Positions 9,544 through 18,171 are shown, counted from the first letter of the stretch. The stretch is DNA of 64,000 bases from Paenibacillus nasutitermitis (GCF_014641075.1 NZ_BMHP01000001.1:62001-126000), one strand, 5' to 3'. The notes: generated from the letters alone by a model not told the origin. Numbers and translations are program-made.

Positions 9544-11085
9544 ATGACAAGACAATGGGGAAAGCAATCGAAAATGAAGGTCGGGGGACTTATTCTTACA
9601 GCATTGGTACTCTTAAGTTCAGCCTGTTCCAACGGAGGATCAAACACGGGATCCAGTTCAACGTCAGGGGATAAGGGAGGGGAAGCAACCTCGGCTCCGA
9701 CGCCTTTGAAACTGAAGTTAATGACGCCATACTTTAATGCAGAACCGCCGAAACAAGATTCGGATGCGATGAAGATCATTAAGGAATTTACGAATGCGGA
9801 TCTGGAAGTGATGTGGGTTCCCGGTTCGGCTTATACCGACAAGCTGAACGCATCGATAGCGGGGCAGGATTTGCCGGAAGTCGTGATGGCTCGTACAGGA
9901 TCGAACAGTAACTCGGCTTTCGTCAACGCCGTACGCAGCGGGATGTTCTGGGAAATCGGTCCTTATTTGAAGGATTACCCGAATTTAAATGCGATGTTGT
10001 CCGATCTGGAAGCGAACACCTTGATTGATGGCAAAATGTATGGTATCCGAAAGTATTTCCCGCAAGCCCGCGATGGTATTATTTATCGTAAAGACTGGCT
10101 GGATAAACTTGGGCTCGAGGAACCGAAAACCGTAGAGGAGGTCATCAAAGTAGCACGCGCGTTCACAACGCAGGATCCCGACGGCAACGGCAGGAATGAT
10201 ACGTTCGGATTCGGAGTAACGAGCGGCGTGGCTGGCTTCAGCTTGTTTAATTCCTGGTATGGCGGTGCAAATCGCTGGGAGTTTAAAGAAGGCCAAATGG
10301 TGCCGGATCATTATTCCGACGCCTACCTTCAGACGATGAAGCTATATAAGGAGTTTTATGATGAGAATATTATTAACCAAGATTTCCCGGTATTTACAAA
10401 CGGTTTTGATTTATTGAACAAAGGCAAAGCGGGCATGTATCTGGGGCCATTGGATGATCTTACGGTGCGATTCGGGGATCTTGCCAAGTCCAACCCGGAT
10501 GCAGTGCTCGATGTCATCGGACGTGTCGAAGGGCCGGGCGGAGCGCGGGTCGCAACGATGGGTACATTGCCTACGCTATTCGTATTCCCCAAGACAAGCG
10601 TGAAGACGGAAGAGAGATTAAAGCAGGTGCTGGGCTTTATGGATAAGATGGCCGATCCGCAGATGCAGGATTTGTTCGTATGGGGAATCGAAGGCGTTCA
10701 TTATCAATTAAAAGACGGCAAGCCCGAACGTACCGATGCTTCAAAGTTCACCGCGGATTTCAGCGACCTGGATATGATCCGTTATGACGAAGGCAACAAG
10801 GCTCGGGAAGGCAACATGCCGGACAATTTCTTGAAGGCCAAGCAGGCGCAAATCGACAACCTGGCCATCGCGGTGCCGAACCCGGCGCAATCGCTGATAT
10901 CGGACACGAATATCGAGAAGGGCTCGGAGATTGGCAAAATCATCAGCGACGCTCGTACGAAGTTTATCATCGGGGAGCTGGACGAAGCGGGATGGAAATC
11001 GGCTATCGAGAGTTGGAAGAAAAACGGCGGCGAACAGATCATCAAGGAATTTACGGAAGAGTATTTGAAATATTACAAGGAATAA
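9544..11085 (+). CDS. Extracellular solute-binding lipoprotein of the Lpl-type importer
   Basis: A 513-residue lipoprotein. The ATG at 9544 follows AAGGAGGATGGCAG, and an internal ATG at residue 11 is an alternative. The signal peptide ends in the lipobox LSSAC, with Cys28 as the lipidated residue. A low-complexity Ser/Gly/Thr spacer follows, then the bilobed binding domain. The motif DPDGNGRNDTFGFG is characteristic of this family (it resembles a calcium loop) and recurs in the binding protein at 41250. It captures the ligand outside the cell and feeds the two upstream permeases. A stem-loop after the stop probably stabilises this part of the transcript. Confidence 0.93.
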   Translation: MTRQWGKQSKMKVGGLILTALVLLSSACSNGGSNTGSSSTSGDKGGEATSAPTPLKLKLMTPYFNAEPPKQDSDAMKIIKEFTNADLEVMWVPGSAYTDKLNASIAGQDLPEVVMARTGSNSNSAFVNAVRSGMFWEIGPYLKDYPNLNAMLSDLEANTLIDGKMYGIRKYFPQARDGIIYRKDWLDKLGLEEPKTVEEVIKVARAFTTQDPDGNGRNDTFGFGVTSGVAGFSLFNSWYGGANRWEFKEGQMVPDHYSDAYLQTMKLYKEFYDENIINQDFPVFTNGFDLLNKGKAGMYLGPLDDLTVRFGDLAKSNPDAVLDVIGRVEGPGGARVATMGTLPTLFVFPKTSVKTEERLKQVLGFMDKMADPQMQDLFVWGIEGVHYQLKDGKPERTDASKFTADFSDLDMIRYDEGNKAREGNMPDNFLKAKQAQIDNLAIAVPNPAQSLISDTNIEKGSEIGKIISDARTKFIIGELDEAGWKSAIESWKKNGGEQIIKEFTEEYLKYYKE

Positions 11086-11130
11086 ACGTCATATTCGAAC
11101 ATCGATAAGATATGTCGAATTTGGAACTGG

Positions 11131-11165
11131 CAAGATTCTCGCGTCGCAACGGCGCGGGAGTCTTG
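11131..11165 (+). terminator. Intercistronic stem-loop after the binding-protein gene
   Basis: CAAGATTCTCGCG (11131-11143) can pair with CGCGGGAGTCTTG (11153-11165) across a short loop. Only a brief T-poor tail follows. It is probably a partial terminator or an mRNA-stabilising hairpin that sets a high ratio of binding protein to the downstream oxidoreductases. Confidence 0.55.
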
Positions 11166-11199
11166 TTGCCGTAATATTAGTTGAAAGCGAGGAGAAACC

Positions 11200-13143
11200 A
11201 TGAATCCATTGCTGCACAATCATTCGGACGATCGCGCCCGAATGGAACGGCTGCAAGCTGATGTGCTGGTTGTCGGCGGCGGAACGGCCGGCATAACGGC
11301 GGCGATCGCGGCTGCGGAAGAAGGCGTGTCCGTCGTGCTAGTGGAGAGGGACAGCGGATTGGGCGGCGTAGGTATTCGCGGGGGAATTCATACGTATTAC
11401 CTCGGTTCGAAGGGCGGCATACAAGATGAGCTGGATCAGGAGGTTCTGCCCTACAATACCTGGATGGGCAGCGCGTCCAAGGGGTTTCTCCCGGAATCCA
11501 AAGGTCTGGCGATTACAAAGCGAATGGTTGGGTTAGGCGTACGCGTCATCTATGATGCGGTCGTTGCCGAAGTATTGAAGGACGGAAACGCGGTAATCGG
11601 CGCTATCGTCGAGAGCGACAAGGAATCGCTGCAAATTGCAGCGAAAGTGACCATTGACGCGACGGGCGACGGCGATATCGCGTATTTGGCCGGCGCCGCT
11701 TATACGCTCGGCCGGGAGTGGGATGGTGCGCTTCATCATTATTCGCTCGTCCCGCGCTTAGTAGACGGCAACAATCAATTGCGGAGCAAAAATTTCGATG
11801 TCGGTTGGGTGGACGCTACCGATGTCGCCGATGTTTCGCGCGCTTATCGAGCAGGTCGGCGATACGCATGGCGCGGCGACGAAGATCCGTTGAACACCCA
11901 TTACACTGCAATTGGTCCTCAGCTGGGCATACGGGAAGGCAGGCTTATTGTGGGGGAGCATTCATTGAATCAGCATGATATGCTGCTCGACAGAAGATTC
12001 GATGATGTGGTGATGCGTTGTTATGCCCATCATGAGAATCACGCATTCGACTATGCCAATGAGAGCGAATGGTCGCAAATCTGGGTCGCCATGCTTGGGA
12101 TGTGGAGGTTCGGCTTTGGGGGCGACGTGCCTTACGGGAGCTTCGTCCCTGTTGGAATAGACGGCTTGCTTATTGGCAGCCGGGCCTTGTCGCAGGATCA
12201 CGATAACGCGATGATGATGCGTATGCAGCGCGATCTGCATAAAGTCGGAGAGGTCGCAGGTACTGCAGCGGCTTTGAGCGTCAAGTCCGGAGTGGCGCCA
12301 AGGGCGATTGAGGTCAAGCGGCTTCAGCAGCGTATGGTGGAGCGAGGCGTATTGAGTGAGGATGACCTGTCGCGCGCCAGCGCTCCCTGGCTCATTTTCA
12401 AGAGAGAAACCGGCGCAGACCGCCAGCGGGTGTTGCAGGAAGGACCGCAATCGTCGGATTTGGACGATCTGATTCAGCGATTGGGCACCGGAGAAGATCC
12501 GGTAGCTTTGTGGTGGCTTTGGACGTATGGCGAGATCTCCGTTCCATCGCTGGTGGAAGCGCTGAAGCATACGTCTGGCAAACAGCGGCGAGGTGTTGCG
12601 TTTGCCCTTGGGCTGCTCAAGCATTCCGCAAGCGCCCCGGTACTAGCGGAGACGTTCCGCAGCAGAGATCGCGACCGTCCGAATGATTTGACTCGTACGG
12701 AGGAAAGCTGGGTTTCCGCACTGATTTTGCTGAAAAACATGCGGGATGCATCCGTTGTCAAAGAAGTTGTGGAGCTGTTACATACGGAACGTAGAAGCGC
12801 GACGCTGCTATTCCTGCTTCATTACTTGATCGCCGTATACGATCAGCTTGAGACCGAGATGCATGCCGGCGTCATCCATGCCATCCATACGTTGTTATCC
12901 GACAGAGAACTGGGAGAGGACTTCTTCCTGCATGGCTCGGGACCCATGATTGACGTAAACGAGGATACACGTTCGATGAGATGGGGGCTCGAGCTAACCG
13001 CGGGTTATTTGCTTGAATTAATGGAAGGCTTAGGTAGACTTATTCTGGACAGGCATCGCAACGATCGACGAGCCTATGTGAGGAATGCGGCAGACCGACT
13101 ATCGGCTCGACTTGCGGAAGCGAAAGGAGTAACACGATCATGA
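11200..13143 (+). CDS. FAD-dependent oxidoreductase (FAD_oxidored type)
   Basis: A 647-residue cytoplasmic flavoprotein. The ATG at 11200 follows GCGAGGAGAAACC. The N-terminal dinucleotide-binding motif is DVLVVGGGTAGITAAIAAAEEG (a GxGxxG variant at residues about 24-40), followed by an acidic strand end at VERD. A second FAD contact, IDATGDGDIAYLAGA, lies near residue 150. The C-terminal third (about 430-600) is helical and repeat-like (HEAT-like), beyond the usual flavin domain. It probably oxidises the imported compound or a derived glycoside. Its stop overlaps the next gene by four bases, implying translational coupling to the second flavoprotein. Confidence 0.85.
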   Translation: MNPLLHNHSDDRARMERLQADVLVVGGGTAGITAAIAAAEEGVSVVLVERDSGLGGVGIRGGIHTYYLGSKGGIQDELDQEVLPYNTWMGSASKGFLPESKGLAITKRMVGLGVRVIYDAVVAEVLKDGNAVIGAIVESDKESLQIAAKVTIDATGDGDIAYLAGAAYTLGREWDGALHHYSLVPRLVDGNNQLRSKNFDVGWVDATDVADVSRAYRAGRRYAWRGDEDPLNTHYTAIGPQLGIREGRLIVGEHSLNQHDMLLDRRFDDVVMRCYAHHENHAFDYANESEWSQIWVAMLGMWRFGFGGDVPYGSFVPVGIDGLLIGSRALSQDHDNAMMMRMQRDLHKVGEVAGTAAALSVKSGVAPRAIEVKRLQQRMVERGVLSEDDLSRASAPWLIFKRETGADRQRVLQEGPQSSDLDDLIQRLGTGEDPVALWWLWTYGEISVPSLVEALKHTSGKQRRGVAFALGLLKHSASAPVLAETFRSRDRDRPNDLTRTEESWVSALILLKNMRDASVVKEVVELLHTERRSATLLFLLHYLIAVYDQLETEMHAGVIHAIHTLLSDRELGEDFFLHGSGPMIDVNEDTRSMRWGLELTAGYLLELMEGLGRLILDRHRNDRRAYVRNAADRLSARLAEAKGVTRS

Positions 13144-14153
13144 ATGGAACCACATACGATGCGATCGTCATCGGCGGCGGGATAACCGGAGCGTCTGCCG
13201 CAAGAACAATAGCCTCAGAAGGCTTGCGAGTCGCGCTGATCGAACCGACCGGTACGCTCGGGCGAGAAATAACGCGTGCTTACAACAACTTCGCGAGGCT
13301 CACGGAATATGTGGAGCAGTCGCCTTCGATCTATGAATTCATGAATGAGCTTAAAAGTCGCAAGGGGTGGTTCGAGGGCCAACTCGATCCAACGGTTGCC
13401 GCGCTTGCGTTGGATGAATGGCTGGCATCGTATCCGGTTGATGTGTACTTCCATGTCTGGCCGTCACGCTTGTTAACGGATAGAAGGAGAGTGACCGGGC
13501 TGGAAGCAGCCAGTAAATCCGGTCGAGCCAGTATATCCGCTTCTCGTGTGATCGATGCATCCAGGCATGGCAAGATAGCCAGGACAAAATTTGCTTCCGT
13601 TAAGCCTAACCATGAATTGTCCTTGATCCATCTTATTTATAACGGGATAAGCGGACCATGTCCGCAGGAGTTGTCGATTGACTTGCCTGGAGAGGGCAAG
13701 ATCCAGGTGTCATGCCGTCCTACCTTCTGGAAGAACGAATGGCGCGTTACGCTAGTCGTACATCGGATGATGGAGAGAGAGGATTGGCTGCTGCTTCTGG
13801 ATGGTTTGCTGCCGGTCTTGCATGTGCGTATTCCGGAGCTGCGAAGCGGGGTGCTGGCTTATCTCGCTGATGATGGCTGGAGCGTTCCGGACGCATGGCT
13901 GTCTCCGGCTCGAGCTTCTTCGGATAGCGCTTCAGGTACAGGCATAATCGCCGGATCTATTATCTCTCCTGACGTTGATGGTATTGTAGACGTTCCAGCA
14001 AGCATGCTCCGCAATGCGGAGGCTGCCGATGGACTATATTTAGCCGGCCCATGGCTCGAAGGTTATCCGTTCGATCCGCGCCAAGAAGAGCTGGCGATTG
14101 TGAATGCATTTCTACTGGGCGATATGGTAGGACGCATGGCTGCCGGAAGGTAG
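13140..14153 (+). CDS. Second FAD-dependent oxidoreductase, short form
   Basis: A 337-residue flavoprotein that starts inside the stop of the previous gene (ATGA overlap). Residues about 6-22 form the FAD-binding turn YDAIVIGGGITGASAAR, and the C-terminus contains the LYLAGPWLEGYPFDP stretch that normally closes the FAD site. The segment between the two is shorter than in the 647-residue neighbour, and the HEAT-like tail is missing. The tight coupling suggests that the two form one complex or act on successive intermediates. Alternatively, this protein may be a regulatory or degenerate partner. Confidence 0.8.
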   Translation: MNGTTYDAIVIGGGITGASAARTIASEGLRVALIEPTGTLGREITRAYNNFARLTEYVEQSPSIYEFMNELKSRKGWFEGQLDPTVAALALDEWLASYPVDVYFHVWPSRLLTDRRRVTGLEAASKSGRASISASRVIDASRHGKIARTKFASVKPNHELSLIHLIYNGISGPCPQELSIDLPGEGKIQVSCRPTFWKNEWRVTLVVHRMMEREDWLLLLDGLLPVLHVRIPELRSGVLAYLADDGWSVPDAWLSPARASSDSASGTGIIAGSIISPDVDGIVDVPASMLRNAEAADGLYLAGPWLEGYPFDPRQEELAIVNAFLLGDMVGRMAAGR

Positions 14154-14174
14154 GACGTATCCAGCAAACAAAGC

Positions 14175-14214
14175 CGGCGACCAAGCGATAACTCTGTGAG
14201 CCGCTTGGTCGCCG
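14175..14214. terminator. Strong hairpin between convergent genes
   Basis: A 13-base perfect stem (CGGCGACCAAGCG with CGCTTGGTCGCCG) around a 14-base loop sits 22 bases after the second flavoprotein gene and 37 bases before the 3' end of the convergent Rieske gene. There is no clear T-run on either side, so it may act as a bidirectional barrier or an RNA 3' end. Confidence 0.6.
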
Positions 14215-14250
14215 ACCCATGTAGGCCAATATCTACAAGTTCAAGTACAT

Positions 14251-14601
14251 TTACAGGATAATCCCGATTTTTCCGTCGTCTACCTGAACCTTGTAGCTGC
14301 GAGTCCGGACTTTGTCGCTAAAGATCGACATCCCCGTCTTGATCTCGAACTCCCAACCGTGCCACGGACAGCGGACAATCTCTCCCTTACGGCCGAACTG
14401 ATAGTCGTATACGCCGGAGGGAAGTGTGGTTCCGCAGATTGGACCTTTGCAGAGCGCGGCGCCTTCATGCGGGCATCGGTTATGGAGCGCATAATATTCG
14501 TTCCCAATCCGATAAAGGCCGATCGATCGGCCTTCCAGTTCGATAATTTTGCTTTCTCCATCCGGGATCTCGTTTGTTTCCGCTACGTAGTGTACAGCCA
14601 T
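14251..14601 (-). CDS. Rieske [2Fe-2S] ferredoxin-like protein (module 2)
   Basis: A 116-residue soluble protein. Cluster ligands Cys43-Pro-His45 and Cys78-Pro-Trp-His81 are at exactly the same residue numbers as in the module 1 Rieske protein at 2573-2944. Additional cysteines at 51 and 56 are not ligands in known Rieske folds. It follows the amidohydrolase gene by 30 bases on the same strand and is presumably cotranscribed with it. A ferredoxin-NADP reductase gene lies upstream on the same strand, giving a plausible chain NADPH to reductase to Rieske protein to unknown acceptor. No oxygenase alpha subunit is present in the window. Confidence 0.9.
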   Translation of the reverse strand: MAVHYVAETNEIPDGESKIIELEGRSIGLYRIGNEYYALHNRCPHEGAALCKGPICGTTLPSGVYDYQFGRKGEIVRCPWHGWEFEIKTGMSIFSDKVRTRSYKVQVDDGKIGIIL

Positions 14602-14631
14602 GGCGTTTCCTCCGTTCTTCGTTCCGCGGTG

Positions 14632-15690
14632 TTACAACCGGTATAGTTTTTTTGCGTTTTCGTAAAAAATCTTTTGCCGCGCTTCGGGGTTGAGCCGTCT
14701 TAATATTTCGGTCGGGTCGTCATTGTCCCAGTGCGGGTAGTCGCTGGAGAACATCAGGATGTTCTCGGCATCGACCATATCGAAGATGGCAAGCAGATCC
14801 TTCGGATTGTTCGGTTCCTCGATCGGTTGCGTCGAGAACATACAGTTGCTGCGGATATATTCGCTTGGCATACGTTTCAGCCACGGCACAGAGGAACGCA
14901 GGCCTTTATAATTTTTGTCCAATCGCCACATGAGATGCGGCAGCCAGGCAATGCCGCCTTCCAGGCATACGAACTTCAGATTCGGGAACTTCTCGAATAC
15001 GCCTTCGCATACAAGGCTTGTCAGATGCGCCATGTAGTTCTGTGACAGAATCGTATGGTATTCCATATAGCGTGTCGGATATCCGGACGCCGTCGGCGGT
15101 GAAGTAATTCCGGAGCCTTCGCCGCCGGGGTGGATCGCGATCGGGAGTCCGTGCCGTTCCGCCGCTTCATAAATGGGATGGAACTGACGCTGGCCAAGCA
15201 ATGCGCGCTGCGCGCTCCCGATTATAATGCTTACGATTTCCGGATGTTCGGCCATACGGTCGATCTCCCGAACGGCCAGAACGGGATCCTGCGTTGCGAT
15301 CACCATGCAGCCACGGAAGGAAGAATGCTTGGGTAACCATTCGGCAACGAGATAGTCATTGTATGCGGATGCGACTGCCGCTGCATGATCCGGGTCATGC
15401 ATGACGGAAACGCCGTCGAGATGCCCGGTCAGAATGGCGAATTCGATGTTGTAGGGCTCGATCAGATCCTGGACCAGGAAATTCGGATCCGATGCGGCCG
15501 GTCCTCCTCCCGGCGGTCTGCAATCTTTGCGGAGCACTCCGACAGGGGACGGATAACCGCGGTCCGGTATTCCGATGCCATTGCTGGCAATTAACGTTTT
15601 CCATGGTTCTGCTAAATAAGGCAGCAAGTCTCTGAAGCTTTTCAATTGATTGTGTACATCGACGTCAATAACCTTCGAGTTTGTAAGCAT
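14632..15690 (-). CDS. Amidohydrolase-family metal-dependent hydrolase/decarboxylase (module 2)
   Basis: A 352-residue Amidohydro_2 TIM-barrel protein, paralogous to the protein at 3858-4943. Near residue 9 it has VIDVDVHN, so the first metal site is D-x-H rather than H-x-H. Further motifs are IAIHPGGEG and FSSDYPHWDNDDP. The ATG at 15690 is preceded by AGGAGAGGAAG. It is probably the middle gene of a minus-strand operon running reductase, amidohydrolase, Rieske. The 120 bases upstream hold one copy of a 41-base direct repeat and could contain a second promoter. Family members act on carboxylated or lactone-like intermediates, but the substrate here is not known. Confidence 0.88.
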   Translation of the reverse strand: MLTNSKVIDVDVHNQLKSFRDLLPYLAEPWKTLIASNGIGIPDRGYPSPVGVLRKDCRPPGGGPAASDPNFLVQDLIEPYNIEFAILTGHLDGVSVMHDPDHAAAVASAYNDYLVAEWLPKHSSFRGCMVIATQDPVLAVREIDRMAEHPEIVSIIIGSAQRALLGQRQFHPIYEAAERHGLPIAIHPGGEGSGITSPPTASGYPTRYMEYHTILSQNYMAHLTSLVCEGVFEKFPNLKFVCLEGGIAWLPHLMWRLDKNYKGLRSSVPWLKRMPSEYIRSNCMFSTQPIEEPNNPKDLLAIFDMVDAENILMFSSDYPHWDNDDPTEILRRLNPEARQKIFYENAKKLYRL

Positions 15691-15762
15691 ATCCGCTTCC
15701 TCTCCTTTTGATCATTAGTGGCAGTTGTCACTTTTAATTGTAGAGGCAGCCCGTCAATAGTG

Positions 15763-15803
15763 CGATTGGTAATCATACGATTTTTTGAGTGATTCTTTGA
15801 TTT
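15763..15803. repeat. 41-base direct repeat, copy 1
   Basis: CGATTG(G/A)TAATCATACG followed by ATTTTTTGAGTGATTC and TTTGATTT. It is identical to 17051-17091 except for one base. It lies upstream of the module 2 amidohydrolase gene (minus strand) and downstream of the reductase gene. It is likely a regulatory site or a small duplication. Confidence 0.8.
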
Positions 15804-15810
15804 ATTGAAA

Positions 15811-16812
15811 TTAAAGCTTCATATTGCTGCTGTGCCCGGGAGACAGACGCGCATCCGGATCGAAGTAAACCTTTGCGTTGTTTATGGCTGTAGGCGCTTC
15901 GCCAAATCCGACGGCAATTAGCTTCACTTTGCCTGCATATGTGGTAATATCTCCTGCTGCAAAAATGCCGGGAACACTGGTCTCCATCCGGGAGTCGACA
16001 ACGATGGAATTGTTCTCAATCGCTATGCCCCATTGAGAGATTGGACCAAGTGATGAGATAAACCCGAAGTTCACGATAACTTCATCGACTTCGAGTTCCT
16101 GCGTTTCATTTGTCTTAATAGAAGTCAGGTTTACCTTCGTGATACGATCTTCACCTTGAAGCCCGGATATTTCTGTTGGTGTAATCATGTTTACTTTAGA
16201 AGCGAGGAGCCTCTCGACGCTGTGCTCATGGGCGCGGAGTTTGTCTCGGCGATGAACGAGGATGACTTGCTCGGCAATCGGCTCCAGCATCAGGGCCCAA
16301 TCTACCGCGGAATCGCCGCCCCCGCTAATAAGCACCCGTTTCCCTTGGAAACGGGCGAGGTCGCTGACGAAATAATGAAGGTTGCTATGTTCGAATTTGT
16401 CGGCGTTATCCACTTCCAATCGGCGGGGCTCGAAGGCGCCTACGCCAGCGGTAATAATAATTGCTTTGGCGCGATGTACATCTTTATCCGTTGTAACGAC
16501 AAAGTGGCGTTCGTCGACCTTCTCCACCGATTGCACCTTTTCTTCCAGACGAATATCCGTATCAAACAACTTCATTTGCAGGGCAAGGTTGTTCACCAGA
16601 TCCTGCGCTGTTACCTTGGGAAAACCGGCTACATCATAGATATATTTCTCCGGATACAGCGCAGCCAGTTGACCGCCAAGCTGAGGCATACTTTCGATTA
16701 GTTTCACAGTGGCTTGGCGCATCCCGCCATAGAAAGCGGCGAACATTCCTGCCGGACCGCCGCCGATAATGAGTAGATCCGTCATGTTGTTGTCTTGTTG
16801 CATGGTTGTCAT
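15811..16812 (-). CDS. Ferredoxin--NADP(+) reductase, YumC type
   Basis: A 333-residue thioredoxin-reductase-like flavoprotein without the redox-active CxxC. The start is the ATG at 16812, after GGAGG with 8-base spacing. A 13-codon upstream extension has no better site. Residues 13-28 form the FAD motif ([17 protein letters not shown]). Around 160 is the NADPH motif ([15 protein letters not shown]) followed by HRR, typical of NADPH preference. [11 protein letters not shown] closes the FAD site. Length and motifs match the B. subtilis YumC group (about 332 residues). It is the only recognisable electron donor for the Rieske proteins of this locus. Expression probably starts from promoter block B directly upstream. 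Confidence 0.92.
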   Translation of the reverse strand: MTTMQQDNNMTDLLIIGGGPAGMFAAFYGGMRQATVKLIESMPQLGGQLAALYPEKYIYDVAGFPKVTAQDLVNNLALQMKLFDTDIRLEEKVQSVEKVDERHFVVTTDKDVHRAKAIIITAGVGAFEPRRLEVDNADKFEHSNLHYFVSDLARFQGKRVLISGGGDSAVDWALMLEPIAEQVILVHRRDKLRAHEHSVERLLASKVNMITPTEISGLQGEDRITKVNLTSIKTNETQELEVDEVIVNFGFISSLGPISQWGIAIENNSIVVDSRMETSVPGIFAAGDITTYAGKVKLIAVGFGEAPTAINNAKVYFDPDARLSPGHSSNMKL

Positions 16813-16937
16813 ATGGTGTAAACCTCCATAAAATTGGTGCTTGGCTCTCAAATAAAAACGTTTTCTGGTACATACATTTGATCAATGATACCGTTACCTG
16901 TTTTCTAAGGTAGATGCGTCGCCTCCGCTATTGTTTT

Positions 16938-17006
16938 TTACATTATACGAAGGGTAATACAAGGGGACAATGTGATCATGTCAACTTCTGTTTGTCAATT
17001 TGTCAG
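16938..17006 (-). promoter_or_regulatory. Promoter/operator block B of the ferredoxin reductase gene
   Basis: This is nearly the same block as 4971-5038. On the minus strand it has CTTCGTATAATGTAA with a perfect TATAAT (16942-16947), a weak -35 (TTGTCC), TCACATTGT, and upstream CTGACAAATTGACAAA plus a further TTGACA. A 15-base and a 16-base identical end flank a more variable middle. Two unlinked genes sharing it argues for one regulator controlling both modules. Confidence 0.72.
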
Positions 17007-17050
17007 GTTTTACAGACATTTATGATTGTAATAGAATCGGATCTGCAATA

Positions 17051-17091
17051 CGATTGATAATCATACGATTTTTTGAGTGATTCTTTGATTT
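17051..17091. repeat. 41-base direct repeat, copy 2
   Basis: This is the second copy of the repeat at 15763-15803, with one mismatch and the same orientation. It sits 27 bases ahead of the AraC gene at 17119, between that gene and promoter block B. The position suggests an autoregulatory operator for that regulator. Confidence 0.8.
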
Positions 17092-17118
17092 TAAATCTGA
17101 TCAATGGGGGGATAAGGG

Positions 17119-17889
17119 ATGCGCATCGATTTTGTCTTGCTTCACCAAGCAGCTTATGGAGGATGGGAGGTGCCGCTTGGCCCTACCAATCAGCATATTT
17201 TGTTCCTCGTTACAAAAGGAGCGGTGATCTACGAAATTGAGGGGAAGACGCTTCAAATCGGCCAAGGCGAAGGACTGTTTATGCCGAAAGGAACGCTTCG
17301 TACTTCCACGGCGATTCCAGGTGATCCGCATGTCATGTATGCCGCATACTTCAGTGACGTACCTTGGGAAGAGCTTGCCCCCTTTCTTAATGAACCGTAC
17401 AAATGGTTTCGACCCCATAGTTATGACTATCTCAAGCAGCGTTTCTCCATGCTGCACGAATGCTGGGTCGGCAAAATGCAAGGTTATGATTTGATAACTC
17501 GCGGCATCTTGATGGAGATGATGGGTATCGTGCAGCGAGATTTGTTCGCCGGCAGCCGCCCATCCTCGCGAAGGAGCCTTGTCCTGCAGATGCAGGAATA
17601 CATCATTCGGCATTATTGCGAACAACTGCAAATTAGCGATCTGGCGAATTATGTGGACCGTTCGCCTACCTATGTGTCCACTGTATTCAAGCAGGTCACG
17701 AACCGATCTCCGATAACTTACATGCATGAAGTGCGCATTGCCGCGGCACGTGATCTGCTTATGACGACCAACATGACGATCGGAGAAATTGCCGAGACGC
17801 TTGGTTATTGCGATCAGACGTACTTCAACCACATGTACAAAAAAATCGTTGGTCATCCACCCTCCTATACGCTGAAGCTTCAGAATTAG
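17119..17889 (+). CDS. AraC family transcriptional regulator
   Basis: A 256-residue regulator with an N-terminal cupin half (residues about 10-90) and C-terminal paired helix-turn-helix motifs (LQISDLANYVDRSPTYVSTVF and MTIGEIAETLGYCDQTYF) ending in the usual PPSYTL turn. The ATG follows ATGGGGGGATAAGGG. It is divergent from the reductase-amidohydrolase-Rieske operon and is the best candidate for the factor acting at blocks A and B and at the 41-base repeats. That role is inferred from position only. Confidence 0.9.
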   Translation: MRIDFVLLHQAAYGGWEVPLGPTNQHILFLVTKGAVIYEIEGKTLQIGQGEGLFMPKGTLRTSTAIPGDPHVMYAAYFSDVPWEELAPFLNEPYKWFRPHSYDYLKQRFSMLHECWVGKMQGYDLITRGILMEMMGIVQRDLFAGSRPSSRRSLVLQMQEYIIRHYCEQLQISDLANYVDRSPTYVSTVFKQVTNRSPITYMHEVRIAAARDLLMTTNMTIGEIAETLGYCDQTYFNHMYKKIVGHPPSYTLKLQN

Positions 17890-17938
17890 ATATGCTTTAA
17901 ATAAGAGAGAACTTGAAATCGAAAATGGAGACGTTATC

Positions 17939-18067
17939 ATGAACGGTTGGATCCAGGCAGGCGAGCCCGATCGATTTCGCGATGTCCGGCTGCTGAAAGA
18001 CAAAGGTCCACCATTTCAGGCGACCAAACGGAGGGCAGCAGATTGGGTTAATTCCATTTGCCTGTAA
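17939..18067 (+). CDS. Possible small ORF of unknown function
   Basis: A 42-codon frame beginning MNGWIQAGEP with a moderate site (ATGGAG, 8-base spacing). Composition is basic and not hydrophobic. I do not recognise it. It could be a decayed fragment in the 280-base gap between the AraC and TetR genes, which otherwise holds only the TetR promoter. Confidence 0.2.
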   Translation: MNGWIQAGEPDRFRDVRLLKDKGPPFQATKRRAADWVNSICL

Positions 18068-18136
18068 AGGCCAGGATCGCCAAAAGGCAAGTGCGACAAA
18101 TTTCAAGCTGTTCATGCTACACGAAAAAAGCAATTG

Positions 18137-18165
18137 TTGACTACATGGTAAAAAACTGATAATAT
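18137..18165 (+). promoter_or_regulatory. TetR gene promoter with an operator-like half site
   Basis: TTGACT (18137-18142), a 17-base spacer and TAATAT (18160-18165). The -35 region, TTGACTACATGGTAAA, resembles the two TTGAC...AGTCAA palindromes upstream of the SDR gene at 19156. The predicted transcript start falls at about the ATG at 18172, so the message may lack a leader. Confidence 0.55.
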
Positions 18166-18171
18166 CGCACC

